The position numbers were made by a program, and so were the translations under genes. DNA of 64,000 nt from Elusimicrobium minutum (lineage in GTDB: Bacteria; Elusimicrobiota; Elusimicrobia; Elusimicrobiales; UBA9959): contig DYIF01000001.1 in assembly GCA_020723765.1 (NCBI GenBank), positions 155,918 to 219,917 on the forward strand, written 5' to 3'. The notes under the pieces were generated by a model that was not told the origin of the DNA, made no database searches, and was given only the letters and a program-made list of their open reading frames with translations. This document shows positions 15,849-23,931 of the stretch, one piece after another. Positions within the stretch are counted from its first letter, which is position 1, and each line of letters begins with the position of its first letter.

Positions 15849-17813
15849 TCAAATGCTCAAAATAAAAGTCGTTCCTTTCCCCGGTTCGGAAAAAACTTCT
15901 ATTTTGCCTTTATGAAGCTCTATTATGGTTTTGGCTATGTTTAGTCCGAGACCAAACCCGTCTTTGGAATAACTTTTAAATCTTTCAAATATTTCTCCAA
16001 GCCTTTGTTTTTCTATTCCTCTTCCGGTATCGGAAACGATTATTTTTATTTCCTCTTCCTTTTTAAGTTCCAGTTTCACCGTTCCCCCGTTATCCGTATA
16101 CTTAAATGCGTTGGTTAAAATATTTTCTACCGCCCTTTGAAAAAGCTCCGGGTCTATTAAAGCATAGACCTCGAAATCCGGGATATTTTTTTCAAATTTT
16201 ATATTCTTAACCTCCGCCCTCACTTCAAACCTCTCTGAAAGGTTTTTTAGCAAAGACGAAATGTCCGTTTGTTTAAGGTCAAGCTCTAATTTCTTATTTT
16301 CTATCCTCGAAATATCCAGTATATTTTCTATCATTTTAAAAACGATATCGCTTTCTTCTTTTAAACCCTTCGAGTACCTTCTAATCTTTTCATCCTCCGT
16401 ATAAGAAAGCAGCTTTATATATCCCTGCATATTCAAAAGAGGACTCCTTATATCGTGAGCTATGGACCTGAAAACCTCTTCCTTCATCTTCTGCATATTG
16501 ACCGTCATGGTCACGTCCTCCGCGACAAAAAGTATCAGAGGTTTTTCTCTTTGGAATTTTATGATATCTATGTTTATATCGAAATATTTCTCTTTTATTT
16601 TGACTATTTTCGATTTGTTTTTTGAAATTTCGTATATTTTTTCATGGATAAATTCTCTTATTTCTTCCTGGTTTTCTCCCAGAATTTCTTTCGCTTTGGG
16701 ATTTAAATAAACCGGATAGCCCGATATGTTGGAAAGCGCTATGACTATATTGAGATTTTGAGTAATTATATTTAATTTTTCTCTTTCGTCCATTATTTTT
16801 TCTATCTGTATCTTGCTGTACTCGTCGAGTTTTAAACTCATTTTATTAAAAACCGATATCAATTCGTTAAGCTCGGTAAAATCGCTTTTTTCTTCTATTT
16901 GCTTATCGAATATGCCGTTGGCTACGTTTTTGCTTGCTTCGACCAGAGAGGATATCGGCATTGCAAGTTTTTGGGAGGCGTTTAAAGCTATAAAATAAGA
17001 GACGGTCAAAACCATAAATATTAAAAACAAAAGAGAGTAAAAAATAAGGTTTACGTCTCTAAAAAATTCTCTTTTTTCCTGAGATACTACCACATATATA
17101 TCGAGTTCCCCGACTTTTCTAAAAACCGCCATATATTCTTTTTCGTTTATATCCATCTCCGAATAACCGTAGGAATTTTTAACTATCTTTTCTATCTCCC
17201 GATACCCCAATCTTTTTATCTCGTCGCTTAAAACCACCCCGTTTTCGGATATAAAAAAAACAAACCCCGTCTCTCCTATTCTCGTTGTATATATATGAGA
17301 AAAAAACTTCTTTAAATTAACGGCCACATATATAAAATCTTTTCCCAAGGGATAGACTATGGTGGCAAGAGGCACAGTTCCTATTATTCTAAAATCTCCT
17401 ATTACTCCTTCTTTTTTATTTTTTAATCTGCCGAAATATTCCTCGGAGGATAAGTCCAGTTTTTTAAATAATCTTGAGAAACCGCCGTCCGAATATCTGG
17501 CTCTTTCTATGCCTTTTTCGTCTAAAATCGCTACAAACTCGACTTCTTCGTATTTGTCCGATATTTTTTTTAAAAATTCGCCGTCGTTTTTATATATCTC
17601 TCTGAGGTAATAAAGATAATCCAGCCTTTTTGCGAAATTGTCTATGCTTTGGTAAGAACTTATGGCGAAAGAATCGCAAAGTTTTTGCCAGTTATTTATA
17701 AGATTTTTTTTAGACGCGGATTGGAAATAAAATATCGCAAATACCGCAAAAATTACCGGGATAAATCCGACGGTTATTATGGTGTTAAAAAATTTTTTAA
17801 AGATTTGACCCAT
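15849..17813 (-). CDS. Membrane sensor histidine kinase (extracytoplasmic sensor-HAMP-PAS-HisKA-HATPase)
   Basis: About 654 residues. A membrane helix near 10-28, an extracytoplasmic Cache-like sensor to about 250, a second helix near 260-285, HAMP to about 340, a PAS-like region, then HisKA with the phospho-acceptor in SIAHDIRSP (about residue 453) and a HATPase domain with N box NILTNAFKYTD, G1 DTGRGI and G2 GFGLGLNIAK. I took ATG 17813; an in-frame TTG at 17822 would add three residues. No response regulator is encoded next to it or elsewhere in the window, so its partner is distant. The cyclase follows by 13 bp, so both signalling proteins are probably made together and may sense a related signal. 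Confidence 0.93.
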   Translation of the reverse strand: MGQIFKKFFNTIITVGFIPVIFAVFAIFYFQSASKKNLINNWQKLCDSFAISSYQSIDNFAKRLDYLYYLREIYKNDGEFLKKISDKYEEVEFVAILDEKGIERARYSDGGFSRLFKKLDLSSEEYFGRLKNKKEGVIGDFRIIGTVPLATIVYPLGKDFIYVAVNLKKFFSHIYTTRIGETGFVFFISENGVVLSDEIKRLGYREIEKIVKNSYGYSEMDINEKEYMAVFRKVGELDIYVVVSQEKREFFRDVNLIFYSLLFLIFMVLTVSYFIALNASQKLAMPISSLVEASKNVANGIFDKQIEEKSDFTELNELISVFNKMSLKLDEYSKIQIEKIMDEREKLNIITQNLNIVIALSNISGYPVYLNPKAKEILGENQEEIREFIHEKIYEISKNKSKIVKIKEKYFDINIDIIKFQREKPLILFVAEDVTMTVNMQKMKEEVFRSIAHDIRSPLLNMQGYIKLLSYTEDEKIRRYSKGLKEESDIVFKMIENILDISRIENKKLELDLKQTDISSLLKNLSERFEVRAEVKNIKFEKNIPDFEVYALIDPELFQRAVENILTNAFKYTDNGGTVKLELKKEEEIKIIVSDTGRGIEKQRLGEIFERFKSYSKDGFGLGLNIAKTIIELHKGKIEVFSEPGKGTTFILSI

Positions 17814-17835
17814 AAAACCCAAAAGAAGCCGGAAA

Positions 17836-17872
17836 AGGGAACTTTAAAATGTTTTATACGGGTTAGTTCCCT
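17836..17872 (-). terminator. Hairpin between etfA and the kinase, possible attenuator
   Basis: AGGGAACT (17836-17843) pairs with AGTTCCCT (17865-17872) around a 21-nt loop that includes the etfA stop. In the minus-strand RNA the hairpin is followed by TTTTCC, a short U-run. It could reduce read-through from the metabolic genes into the signalling genes. The U-run is weak, so full termination is doubtful. Confidence 0.45.
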
Positions 17873-19080
17873 ACTTTTTCTTTTCTCTCGGATAGTTTTT
17901 CTATAAGTTTTTTAAGTATATCGTACCCGTCTCCGACTACGGCATACTTTGAAACGCCGAATATCGGGGCGTTTGGATCTTTGTTTATAGCTATTATTAT
18001 ATCCGAATTTTTCATTCCGACAAGATGCTGTATGGCTCCGCTTATACCGAATGCCAGATAAAGCCTCGGCCTTACGGTCGTTCCGCTTTGTCCCACCTGA
18101 TGTTTTTTATCTATAAAACCGCTATCCACCGCGGCTCTGGAAGCTCCGACACTTGCGCTTAAAATTTCGGCAAGCTCATGCAAAACATCGAATCTTTCCT
18201 TCGTTTTAAGCCCTCTTCCGCCCGAGACTATAATCTCGGCGTTTTCTATTTTAACATGACCGGTATGCTCTTCTTTATTTCTTCTTACCACGCTGACTCT
18301 TCTTATGTTTTTACCTATTTTAATGTCTTCTTTTACTATTTCAACATTTCCGCTTTTTCTTTTTTCTATTTTCATCACGTTGGGTCTTACCGTAGCCATC
18401 TGAGGCCTTGAGTTTGGCGATAAAATATCCGCCATAATATTTCCGCCGAAAGCCGGCCTTGACTGAACCAAAAGCCCGTCTTTGTTTATATCGAGCGCCG
18501 TACAGTCGGCGGTAAGCCCCACATAAAGGTTTGCGGCGATTCTCGGCGCTAAATCTCTTCCTTTATAAGTGGCCGGGTACAAAAACACGGCGGGTTTATA
18601 CTTATTTATCAAAGCCATAACGGCGGTTGAGTAAACATCGGTATCGTAGGGCAAAAACTCGTCGTTTTCAACCAGATAAACTTTATCGACTCCGTAATCG
18701 GATAATATCTTTTCGTAATCTCTGTTTTTATCGGTCAACAAAACCGCACAAAGCTTATTGTTAAGCTTATCGGCAAGCTTTCTTCCTTCGGATAACAACT
18801 CGAAAGAAACCTTTTTAATCTCTCCCTGTTGCTTGGGGTCGGAGTTATCGGAAAACTCAACAAAAACCCAAACATCTTTATACCCCGAAAGATCTTTTTT
18901 TTCGGCTTCTCTGGATATCACTATGGATTTTACCGGACAAACGCTTACGCAGGCTCCGCACAAAGTACATTTGGTTAAATCTATAACCGCTTTTTTATCG
19001 ACCATAGATATCGCGCCGAACGGACAAACCGTAACGCATTTGGTGCAACCTATGCAAGTTTTTAAAACTTCTATTCCCAT
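17863..19080 (-). CDS. etfA: Electron transfer flavoprotein alpha subunit with N-terminal two-[4Fe-4S] ferredoxin domain
   Basis: 405 residues. Eight Cys at 9, 12, 15, 19 and 38, 41, 44, 48 form two CxxCxxCxxxCP clusters, then the Etf alpha domain follows, ending with the FAD-binding region GRGLKTKERF, VGASRAAVDSGF, VGQSGTTVRPRLYLAFGISGAIQHL and INKDPNAPIF. Ferredoxin-type EtfA proteins are known from CarE (caffeyl-CoA reductase) and LctC (lactate dehydrogenase) complexes, where electron bifurcation to ferredoxin occurs. That supports, but does not prove, bifurcation here. It follows etfB by 15 bp with a GGGAGGA site, and the acyl-CoA dehydrogenase is one gene further upstream, so the three probably form one complex. 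Confidence 0.95.
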   Translation of the reverse strand: MGIEVLKTCIGCTKCVTVCPFGAISMVDKKAVIDLTKCTLCGACVSVCPVKSIVISREAEKKDLSGYKDVWVFVEFSDNSDPKQQGEIKKVSFELLSEGRKLADKLNNKLCAVLLTDKNRDYEKILSDYGVDKVYLVENDEFLPYDTDVYSTAVMALINKYKPAVFLYPATYKGRDLAPRIAANLYVGLTADCTALDINKDGLLVQSRPAFGGNIMADILSPNSRPQMATVRPNVMKIEKRKSGNVEIVKEDIKIGKNIRRVSVVRRNKEEHTGHVKIENAEIIVSGGRGLKTKERFDVLHELAEILSASVGASRAAVDSGFIDKKHQVGQSGTTVRPRLYLAFGISGAIQHLVGMKNSDIIIAINKDPNAPIFGVSKYAVVGDGYDILKKLIEKLSERKEKVGN

Positions 19081-19095
19081 CGATTCCTCCCGAAA

Positions 19096-19887
19096 TTATT
19101 TAATAAAGTTTTCCTGCTTCATTATTTCTATTATCTTCTCCACCGCCTCGACCGAAGTCGTGTTTATTACGGTCGTTTTTACTTCCTTAGAAGGCGGATA
19201 AATTCTATTAACCTGAGTAGGAGAGCCTTTTAAGCCTATATATTCTTTTTTTGCCCCTATATCGTCGGCGGAATAAGTTATTATCGTTTTAGAAGAAGCC
19301 TTATGAATATCCACAAAAGAAGGGAAAGGCAATTCGTAATCTTTCGGCATAACCATCGTAACCACGCAAGGGGTATTTGCTTCGACTATATCGTAACCGT
19401 CGTCTATGTGCCTTTTGGCTATTACTTTTTTGCCTTCAAGATCCACATTATCGCAGAAAGTAATCTGAGGTATGTTCAGCTGAGAAGCTATTCCGGGCCC
19501 CACCTGTGCGGTATCCCCGTCTATAGCCTGCATACCGCATATTATCAAATCGGCTTTGCCTATTTTTTTTATCCCCTGAGAAAGCGCGTAAGAAGTGGCC
19601 CATGTATCGGAACCCGCAAAAGCGACGTCGCTTAAAAGATATCCGTTGTCGCAACCCAAAGCCAGCGCCAATTGTATTACAGCTTTGGCCTGAGGCGGCC
19701 CCATCGTAATAACATTGATTACGGCGTCAGGATTATTTTTCTTTATGTTAAGCGCGGCGACAATCGCAAAATGATCGTAAGGGTTTAATATTGAAGGAAC
19801 CCCAGCTCTTATAAGCGTTCCGGTTTCCGGATTTATTTTTACCTCCGAGCTATCGGGAACCTGTTTTATGCAAACAAATATATTCAT
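19096..19887 (-). CDS. etfB: Electron transfer flavoprotein beta subunit
   Basis: 263 residues, typical of EtfB. MNIFVCIKQVPDSSEVKI at the start and IICGMQAIDGDTAQVGPGIASQLNIPQIT in the middle are the conserved nucleotide-binding signature of the beta subunit. It pairs with EtfA to carry electrons between an acyl-CoA dehydrogenase and other carriers; in bifurcating forms the beta-subunit FAD splits electrons from NADH. Start ATG 19887 has AAAGGAGAAAG. It lies 11 bp after the acyl-CoA dehydrogenase and 15 bp before etfA. Whether it is the bifurcating type needs structural alignment of the FAD site. Confidence 0.95.
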   Translation of the reverse strand: MNIFVCIKQVPDSSEVKINPETGTLIRAGVPSILNPYDHFAIVAALNIKKNNPDAVINVITMGPPQAKAVIQLALALGCDNGYLLSDVAFAGSDTWATSYALSQGIKKIGKADLIICGMQAIDGDTAQVGPGIASQLNIPQITFCDNVDLEGKKVIAKRHIDDGYDIVEANTPCVVTMVMPKDYELPFPSFVDIHKASSKTIITYSADDIGAKKEYIGLKGSPTQVNRIYPPSKEVKTTVINTTSVEAVEKIIEIMKQENFIK

Positions 19888-19898
19888 AACTTTCTCCT

Positions 19899-21539
19899 TT
19901 ATCTCGATTTAAAAACCTGGACCAGAGATTTGGAAATGATATCCATATCGTTTATTATTCCATACTGTCTTTTCTCTATTTCCGCAAGATTTATTTTATC
20001 GGCTAAGTTGGTCGACTTATCGTTTGCTCCCAAAACTAAAGCGCTTCCTTCTTGAGCTATTTTTAGCGCCGCGGTTTTGGCAAAAACCCTCGACATCGCT
20101 TTGTACGAGTTGGAATCGAACTTGACGCTATCCGAAAATTTCTCTTTTGAAGCGGTTTTTGAAAATATATATGCATGCTCGGCCATAGATATGAGTTTTC
20201 CCAAAACGAAAGTCACATACTGATGTCTTGTAAGCTTGTTTATTCTGCACTCCTCTAAAATAACGCTTAAAGCCTTAAGACCCAAAGCCGCCTCATACAT
20301 GCCGCTGTCGTTGTTGTTTTTAGACGACTCCTCCAATTCCTTCGCCATTTCAAGATAGTAGTTGCCTCTCGTTTTTAAATGTTCCTGCCATCTGCCTCTG
20401 TATATGGTCATCTCCATTATCTCGTTGGTGCCTTCGTATATGCAGGTAATTTTAACGTCCCTTTTTATTTTCTCTACGGGAAAATCTCTCGTATAACCGT
20501 ATCCGCCTAATGCCTGTATAGAATCCTCGCTTGCTTTATTCCCGCTTTCGGTGGCCCAGTACTTGGCTATCGCTCCTTCGGTCTGAAGGCCGTGCTCCCC
20601 CGAATCCAGTCGGTTTGCAACATACTCAATGTAGGATCTTGCGGCTTCCAGATTTACGGCATGCGGAACTATCAATTTATTCATATAACCCTGCTTTTCA
20701 GATAACGGTCCGCCGGCCTGTATTCTTTGCTGAGAATATCTTATGGCGGTCTCTAAAGCCGACCATCCGCAACCCAGACCGAACGCCGCAACCATAAGCC
20801 TGGTGTAACCGAAAACCGCCTGAGCCTGCAAAAGCCCCTGACCTTCAACTCCGCCTATTAAGTTTTCGGCTGGAACATAAACCTGGTCCAAGGATAGCCC
20901 GGCCGTATTTGAAAGCCTTATTCCGTGTTTATCTTCGTGATGAGCCGGCGAAAAACCTTCCATATTACGCTCTACCACGAACCAGCTCGGCCCGCCGGGA
21001 GCCATTGCGAGTATGGTATATAAGTCGGCTATTCCGCCGTTTGAAATCCATTGTTTTAAACCGGTTATTTTGTATCCTACGATTTTGCCGTCTTTTACGA
21101 CATGTTCAGCTTTTGTTTTTAAATTGACGAGGTCGCTACCGGCGTCCGGCTCGGTCGCGCCGTATGCCACCATCAATCTCTCTCTGGCTATTCTTCCAAG
21201 CCAGTACGCTTTTTGTTCTTTTGTACCGCCGACGTTTATCGGGTCGATACCTAAATAAGTCGCAAATACGCTTGTCGCTATGCCCAAATCTATTCTGGCC
21301 AAAAGCTCGCATATCCTATAAAGGTCCAACGTGCCTCCGCCTATACCGCCGTACTCCTCGGGTATGGAGATTAGATGAACGCCCAATACCTTCGGGTCGT
21401 ACATCTCTTTTAAAATCTCTACAGGACACTCGTTTAATCTGTCCATTTCTCTTATAAAATCGTAATTTATTTTTCTCTTGGCGTACTCTTTCAAGCTATC
21501 CAACATTAGATTCCTTGTTATTAAATCCAGCTGTGCCAT
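19899..21539 (-). CDS. Acyl-CoA dehydrogenase with extended C-terminus
   Basis: 546 residues, an FAD enzyme that forms or reduces the alpha-beta double bond of an acyl-CoA. Core motifs: YGATEPDAGSD for the flavin and substrate, ITGLKQWISNGG, and the C-terminal QALGGYGYTRDFPVEKIKRD then IYEGTNEI, whose Glu369 fits the catalytic base of short-chain acyl-CoA dehydrogenases. The core normally ends near residue 385; about 160 further, largely helical residues resemble long members that often work with Etf in anaerobes. Gene order with ftcD, etfB and etfA suggests use of electrons or acyl-CoA from amino-acid fermentation, for example crotonyl-CoA/butyryl-CoA. Chain length cannot be told from sequence alone. 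Confidence 0.95.
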   Translation of the reverse strand: MAQLDLITRNLMLDSLKEYAKRKINYDFIREMDRLNECPVEILKEMYDPKVLGVHLISIPEEYGGIGGGTLDLYRICELLARIDLGIATSVFATYLGIDPINVGGTKEQKAYWLGRIARERLMVAYGATEPDAGSDLVNLKTKAEHVVKDGKIVGYKITGLKQWISNGGIADLYTILAMAPGGPSWFVVERNMEGFSPAHHEDKHGIRLSNTAGLSLDQVYVPAENLIGGVEGQGLLQAQAVFGYTRLMVAAFGLGCGWSALETAIRYSQQRIQAGGPLSEKQGYMNKLIVPHAVNLEAARSYIEYVANRLDSGEHGLQTEGAIAKYWATESGNKASEDSIQALGGYGYTRDFPVEKIKRDVKITCIYEGTNEIMEMTIYRGRWQEHLKTRGNYYLEMAKELEESSKNNNDSGMYEAALGLKALSVILEECRINKLTRHQYVTFVLGKLISMAEHAYIFSKTASKEKFSDSVKFDSNSYKAMSRVFAKTAALKIAQEGSALVLGANDKSTNLADKINLAEIEKRQYGIINDMDIISKSLVQVFKSR

Positions 21540-21551
21540 TTTACCTCCGAA

Positions 21552-23036
21552 TTATTTTAAACTGACCGCTTTTACAAGATTTTCGGCTTCCGATAAAAGA
21601 TTTTTCTTAACCGTTTCGTCTTCTATGGATTTGGCGTTTATATAGACATTCTCTAAAGCGCATTTGACTCCGCACTCAAGCATATAAAGCCCGCTTCTGT
21701 AATCGGATATGACATCCTGTTTCACTTCGCCTTCCAGAACTTCCCTTGCGACCGACGATATTTCGGCGCAAATTTTAGCCGTTTTAAGCGGAATATTGGC
21801 CGCATAAACAAGGGCTTTTTGTATCTCCGATTTTCTATTGGGGTCTTCTTTAGGCAACTTAAAAGCCGCCATAACAGTATCGAAAGAAGCGGCGTCTTCC
21901 GCGGTTTGAGACTGAAGTTCGTTTCTCATATTTCTTATCTTTAAAAGATAGCCGTTTAGTTTGTTTTTTAAATCTTCCGGAGTTTTTTTAGCTTTTACCG
22001 TTATGCCCAGAGCCATCTCTATCAAAGCCGCCCCCATAGAACCGCATATCGCGGCGGCCGAACCGCCTCCCGGAGTGGGATTTGTATTTGAAAGAGCGTC
22101 GACCACGAAATTTGCTCCCATCTCCCATCCGGAAAGTAGCTTTGCTATTTTATTTTCAAGAACCTGATTTTCATAGCTAAAATTAGACACATTAAGGCTT
22201 TCTATTGAATAATCTACTAAGGGTTTTTGGGCGGTAAGGCCTATCAACTCTGTATCCGTTATTTTTATCCCTTTGGGCTCTATTTCCTTTTTTATCTCGT
22301 CAATGACCTTTTTTATCGAAGTAACTCCGTAATTTGTAAGCACCGTAGATATCTGGACCTGATTTTTAGATTCTAAAAATATTTCTTTGGCCCTTAAAGC
22401 CGGAAGTCCGCCGCCGCTTGTTCTTATTTTTTTCGCCAAAGCTTTGGCAAAATCCATATCGGTTGTATCGAGATTTACGTTAAAATTAACTATCTGAAAT
22501 CTAGCCCCTACCGCCACCGCTCCGGCCGTCGGATGGATTTTATTGGGTCCAAAATCCGGGACTCTGTCCGGGTTTTTCCCTATCTCATCTTTAAGCCCCT
22601 CAAACTGCCCTTTTCTAACCTTGGCCAGATCTTTCCTATCTTCTCTTTGAGCCGCCTGATCGTAAAGATAAACCGGTATAGAAAGTTCCTCGCCTATTCT
22701 TCTGCCCAATTCCTTGGCTAAAGCCACACATTCGTCTATACTCGTATCCATTATTGGGATGAAAGGAGCGACATCTAACGCCCCCATCCTCGGATGTTCA
22801 CCTTTGTGATAGTTCAAATCTATAAGTTCGGCGGATCTTTTGGCGACTCTAAACATAGCCTCAACCGCCTTATCTAAAGGAGCTATGAAGGTCAAAACCG
22901 TTCTGTTGTGGTCCGAATCGCTTTCCACATCTAAAATAGAAACCCCGCTTACGCTTTTTGCGGCGTTTACAATATCGTTTATCTTATTTTTGTCTTTTCC
23001 TTCCGAAAAATTAGGCACGCACTCCACAAATTTCAT
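21552..23036 (-). CDS. ftcD: Bifunctional glutamate formimidoyltransferase / formimidoyl-THF cyclodeaminase
   Basis: 494 residues, a fusion as in animal FTCD. The N-terminal half (about 1-300) transfers the formimino group from formiminoglutamate to tetrahydrofolate: CVPNFSEGKD, DHNRTVLTF and NYHKGEHPRMGALD with the likely catalytic His81. The C-terminal half (about 310-494) is the cyclodeaminase, with NTNPTPGGGSAAAICGSMGAAL, and yields methenyl-THF and ammonia. Strong CGGAGG ribosome site before ATG 23036. It is the first gene of the operon that ends with hutH and hutU, so it completes the folate-linked Hut route to glutamate. In many bacteria the two activities are on separate proteins. Confidence 0.96.
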   Translation of the reverse strand: MKFVECVPNFSEGKDKNKINDIVNAAKSVSGVSILDVESDSDHNRTVLTFIAPLDKAVEAMFRVAKRSAELIDLNYHKGEHPRMGALDVAPFIPIMDTSIDECVALAKELGRRIGEELSIPVYLYDQAAQREDRKDLAKVRKGQFEGLKDEIGKNPDRVPDFGPNKIHPTAGAVAVGARFQIVNFNVNLDTTDMDFAKALAKKIRTSGGGLPALRAKEIFLESKNQVQISTVLTNYGVTSIKKVIDEIKKEIEPKGIKITDTELIGLTAQKPLVDYSIESLNVSNFSYENQVLENKIAKLLSGWEMGANFVVDALSNTNPTPGGGSAAAICGSMGAALIEMALGITVKAKKTPEDLKNKLNGYLLKIRNMRNELQSQTAEDAASFDTVMAAFKLPKEDPNRKSEIQKALVYAANIPLKTAKICAEISSVAREVLEGEVKQDVISDYRSGLYMLECGVKCALENVYINAKSIEDETVKKNLLSEAENLVKAVSLK

Positions 23037-23073
23037 AAAAAACCTCCGAATCGTTAGAAAAACTCATATTTTA

Positions 23074-23082
23074 ATTATACCA
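23074..23082 (-). promoter_or_regulatory. Extended -10 promoter of the ftcD-to-hutU operon
   Basis: TGGTATAAT on the minus strand is an extended -10 element (TGn plus consensus TATAAT) lying 37 nt before the ftcD start. No convincing -35 is seen, which an extended -10 can tolerate. It precedes the longest co-directional gene run in the window. Confidence 0.6.
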
Positions 23083-23181
23083 TTTTTGAAAATTGAGCCC
23101 GCTCATTAAATAATTCAAAATCTCATAGAAAGGCATATCGTTGGATATACCTAATCAAAATATACTATTATGTTTTATCAT

Positions 23182-23847
23182 CTAAGGGATAAAAACCGTA
23201 GTATTGGGGCCTATATCCCGTATTATCTTCCTTATATCTTTAATTTTCGCTTTTTTAACATATTCTTTGGATTTTAAAAAATCGTAAGCGATAAGATACA
23301 AATTACGGGATTTATTGAAACTTTTAAAAACAAATTTTATAAATTCTTCTCTATATGAACCATCTATTTTATTGAAAGCGTCGAGATTAAATATCAACGA
23401 ATTTTTAAAATCGCAAGAATTATGTTTAAGCATATTCATCGGATAAAAAAACACTGAAAACTCAAAAACTCTAATTTTGAATTTTTTCATAACCATATTT
23501 ATCACATAATCAAAAGACGAAACCGCGGGAATTACTTCCACTTTTATTCTTTTTTTGCGAAAATAAGAATAAATATTTAGAGAAACGATATTCAAAAAAA
23601 GAGGATTACCCCGAGTAAGATACACGACGGTTTTATAATTATAAAACAATTTTTCTATTTGTTTTATTAAATCCGTATCGGAAGAACCGTTATTAATAAA
23701 CCTATAACCGTCCGGCTTAAGTTTTTTAAGCTCATTTTCCGAGTAAAAATTGCTAACCAATATATCGGATTGAGAAATAATTTTAATAACCTTTAAAGAC
23801 AAATCGTCCCAATCCAACCCTACCGAACAAATATACAATTTTTTCAT
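23182..23847 (-). CDS. Tetrapyrrole-methylase-fold SAM-dependent methyltransferase (OphMA/borosin-like?)
   Basis: 221 residues. The fold is seen in LYICSVGLDWDDLSLKVIKI at the start, VVYLTRGNPLFLNIVS (the GDP-type loop) and VEVIPAVSSFDYV (the PG-SS loop), all in the order of tetrapyrrole methylases. The usual GxGPG loop is degenerate. The ending NTTVFIP resembles the ...STLxIPP end of the OphMA-like/borosin alpha-N-methyltransferases as I remember them, not a cobalamin-pathway enzyme; no other corrin gene is present. I see no precursor peptide in the flanking 145 and 84 bp. It is divergent from a three-gene exporter. Methyltransferase fold is likely; a peptide substrate is speculation. Confidence 0.68.
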   Translation of the reverse strand: MKKLYICSVGLDWDDLSLKVIKIISQSDILVSNFYSENELKKLKPDGYRFINNGSSDTDLIKQIEKLFYNYKTVVYLTRGNPLFLNIVSLNIYSYFRKKRIKVEVIPAVSSFDYVINMVMKKFKIRVFEFSVFFYPMNMLKHNSCDFKNSLIFNLDAFNKIDGSYREEFIKFVFKSFNKSRNLYLIAYDFLKSKEYVKKAKIKDIRKIIRDIGPNTTVFIP

Positions 23848-23854
23848 AAAAACT

Positions 23855-23860
23855 ATTATA
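23855..23860 (-). promoter_or_regulatory. -10 box directly before the methyltransferase start
   Basis: Minus-strand TATAAT ends 7 nt before ATG 23847, with no ribosome-binding site in between. This predicts a transcript that begins at or one base before the start codon. Confidence 0.45.
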
Positions 23861-23919
23861 TAAATTTACAAGACACATTATTTGTTTTCAAGCTTAAAAC
23901 TATTCTTGTAATATAAAGT

Positions 23920-23925
23920 TATAAT
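23920..23925 (+). promoter_or_regulatory. -10 box directly before the TolC-like gene
   Basis: TATAAT lies 6 nt before ATG 23932 with no ribosome-binding site. The predicted start site coincides with the ATG, so the exporter mRNA may be leaderless. The divergent methyltransferase promoter is 60 bp away in the same 84-bp spacer. Confidence 0.5.
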
Positions 23926-23931
23926 ATATTT

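Noticed and set aside
23182-23847. Cobalamin biosynthesis methyltransferase or RsmI
   Set aside because: The Gly loop is degenerate, the C-terminus differs, and no corrin or ribosome-modification genes are adjacent. The alternative remains open.
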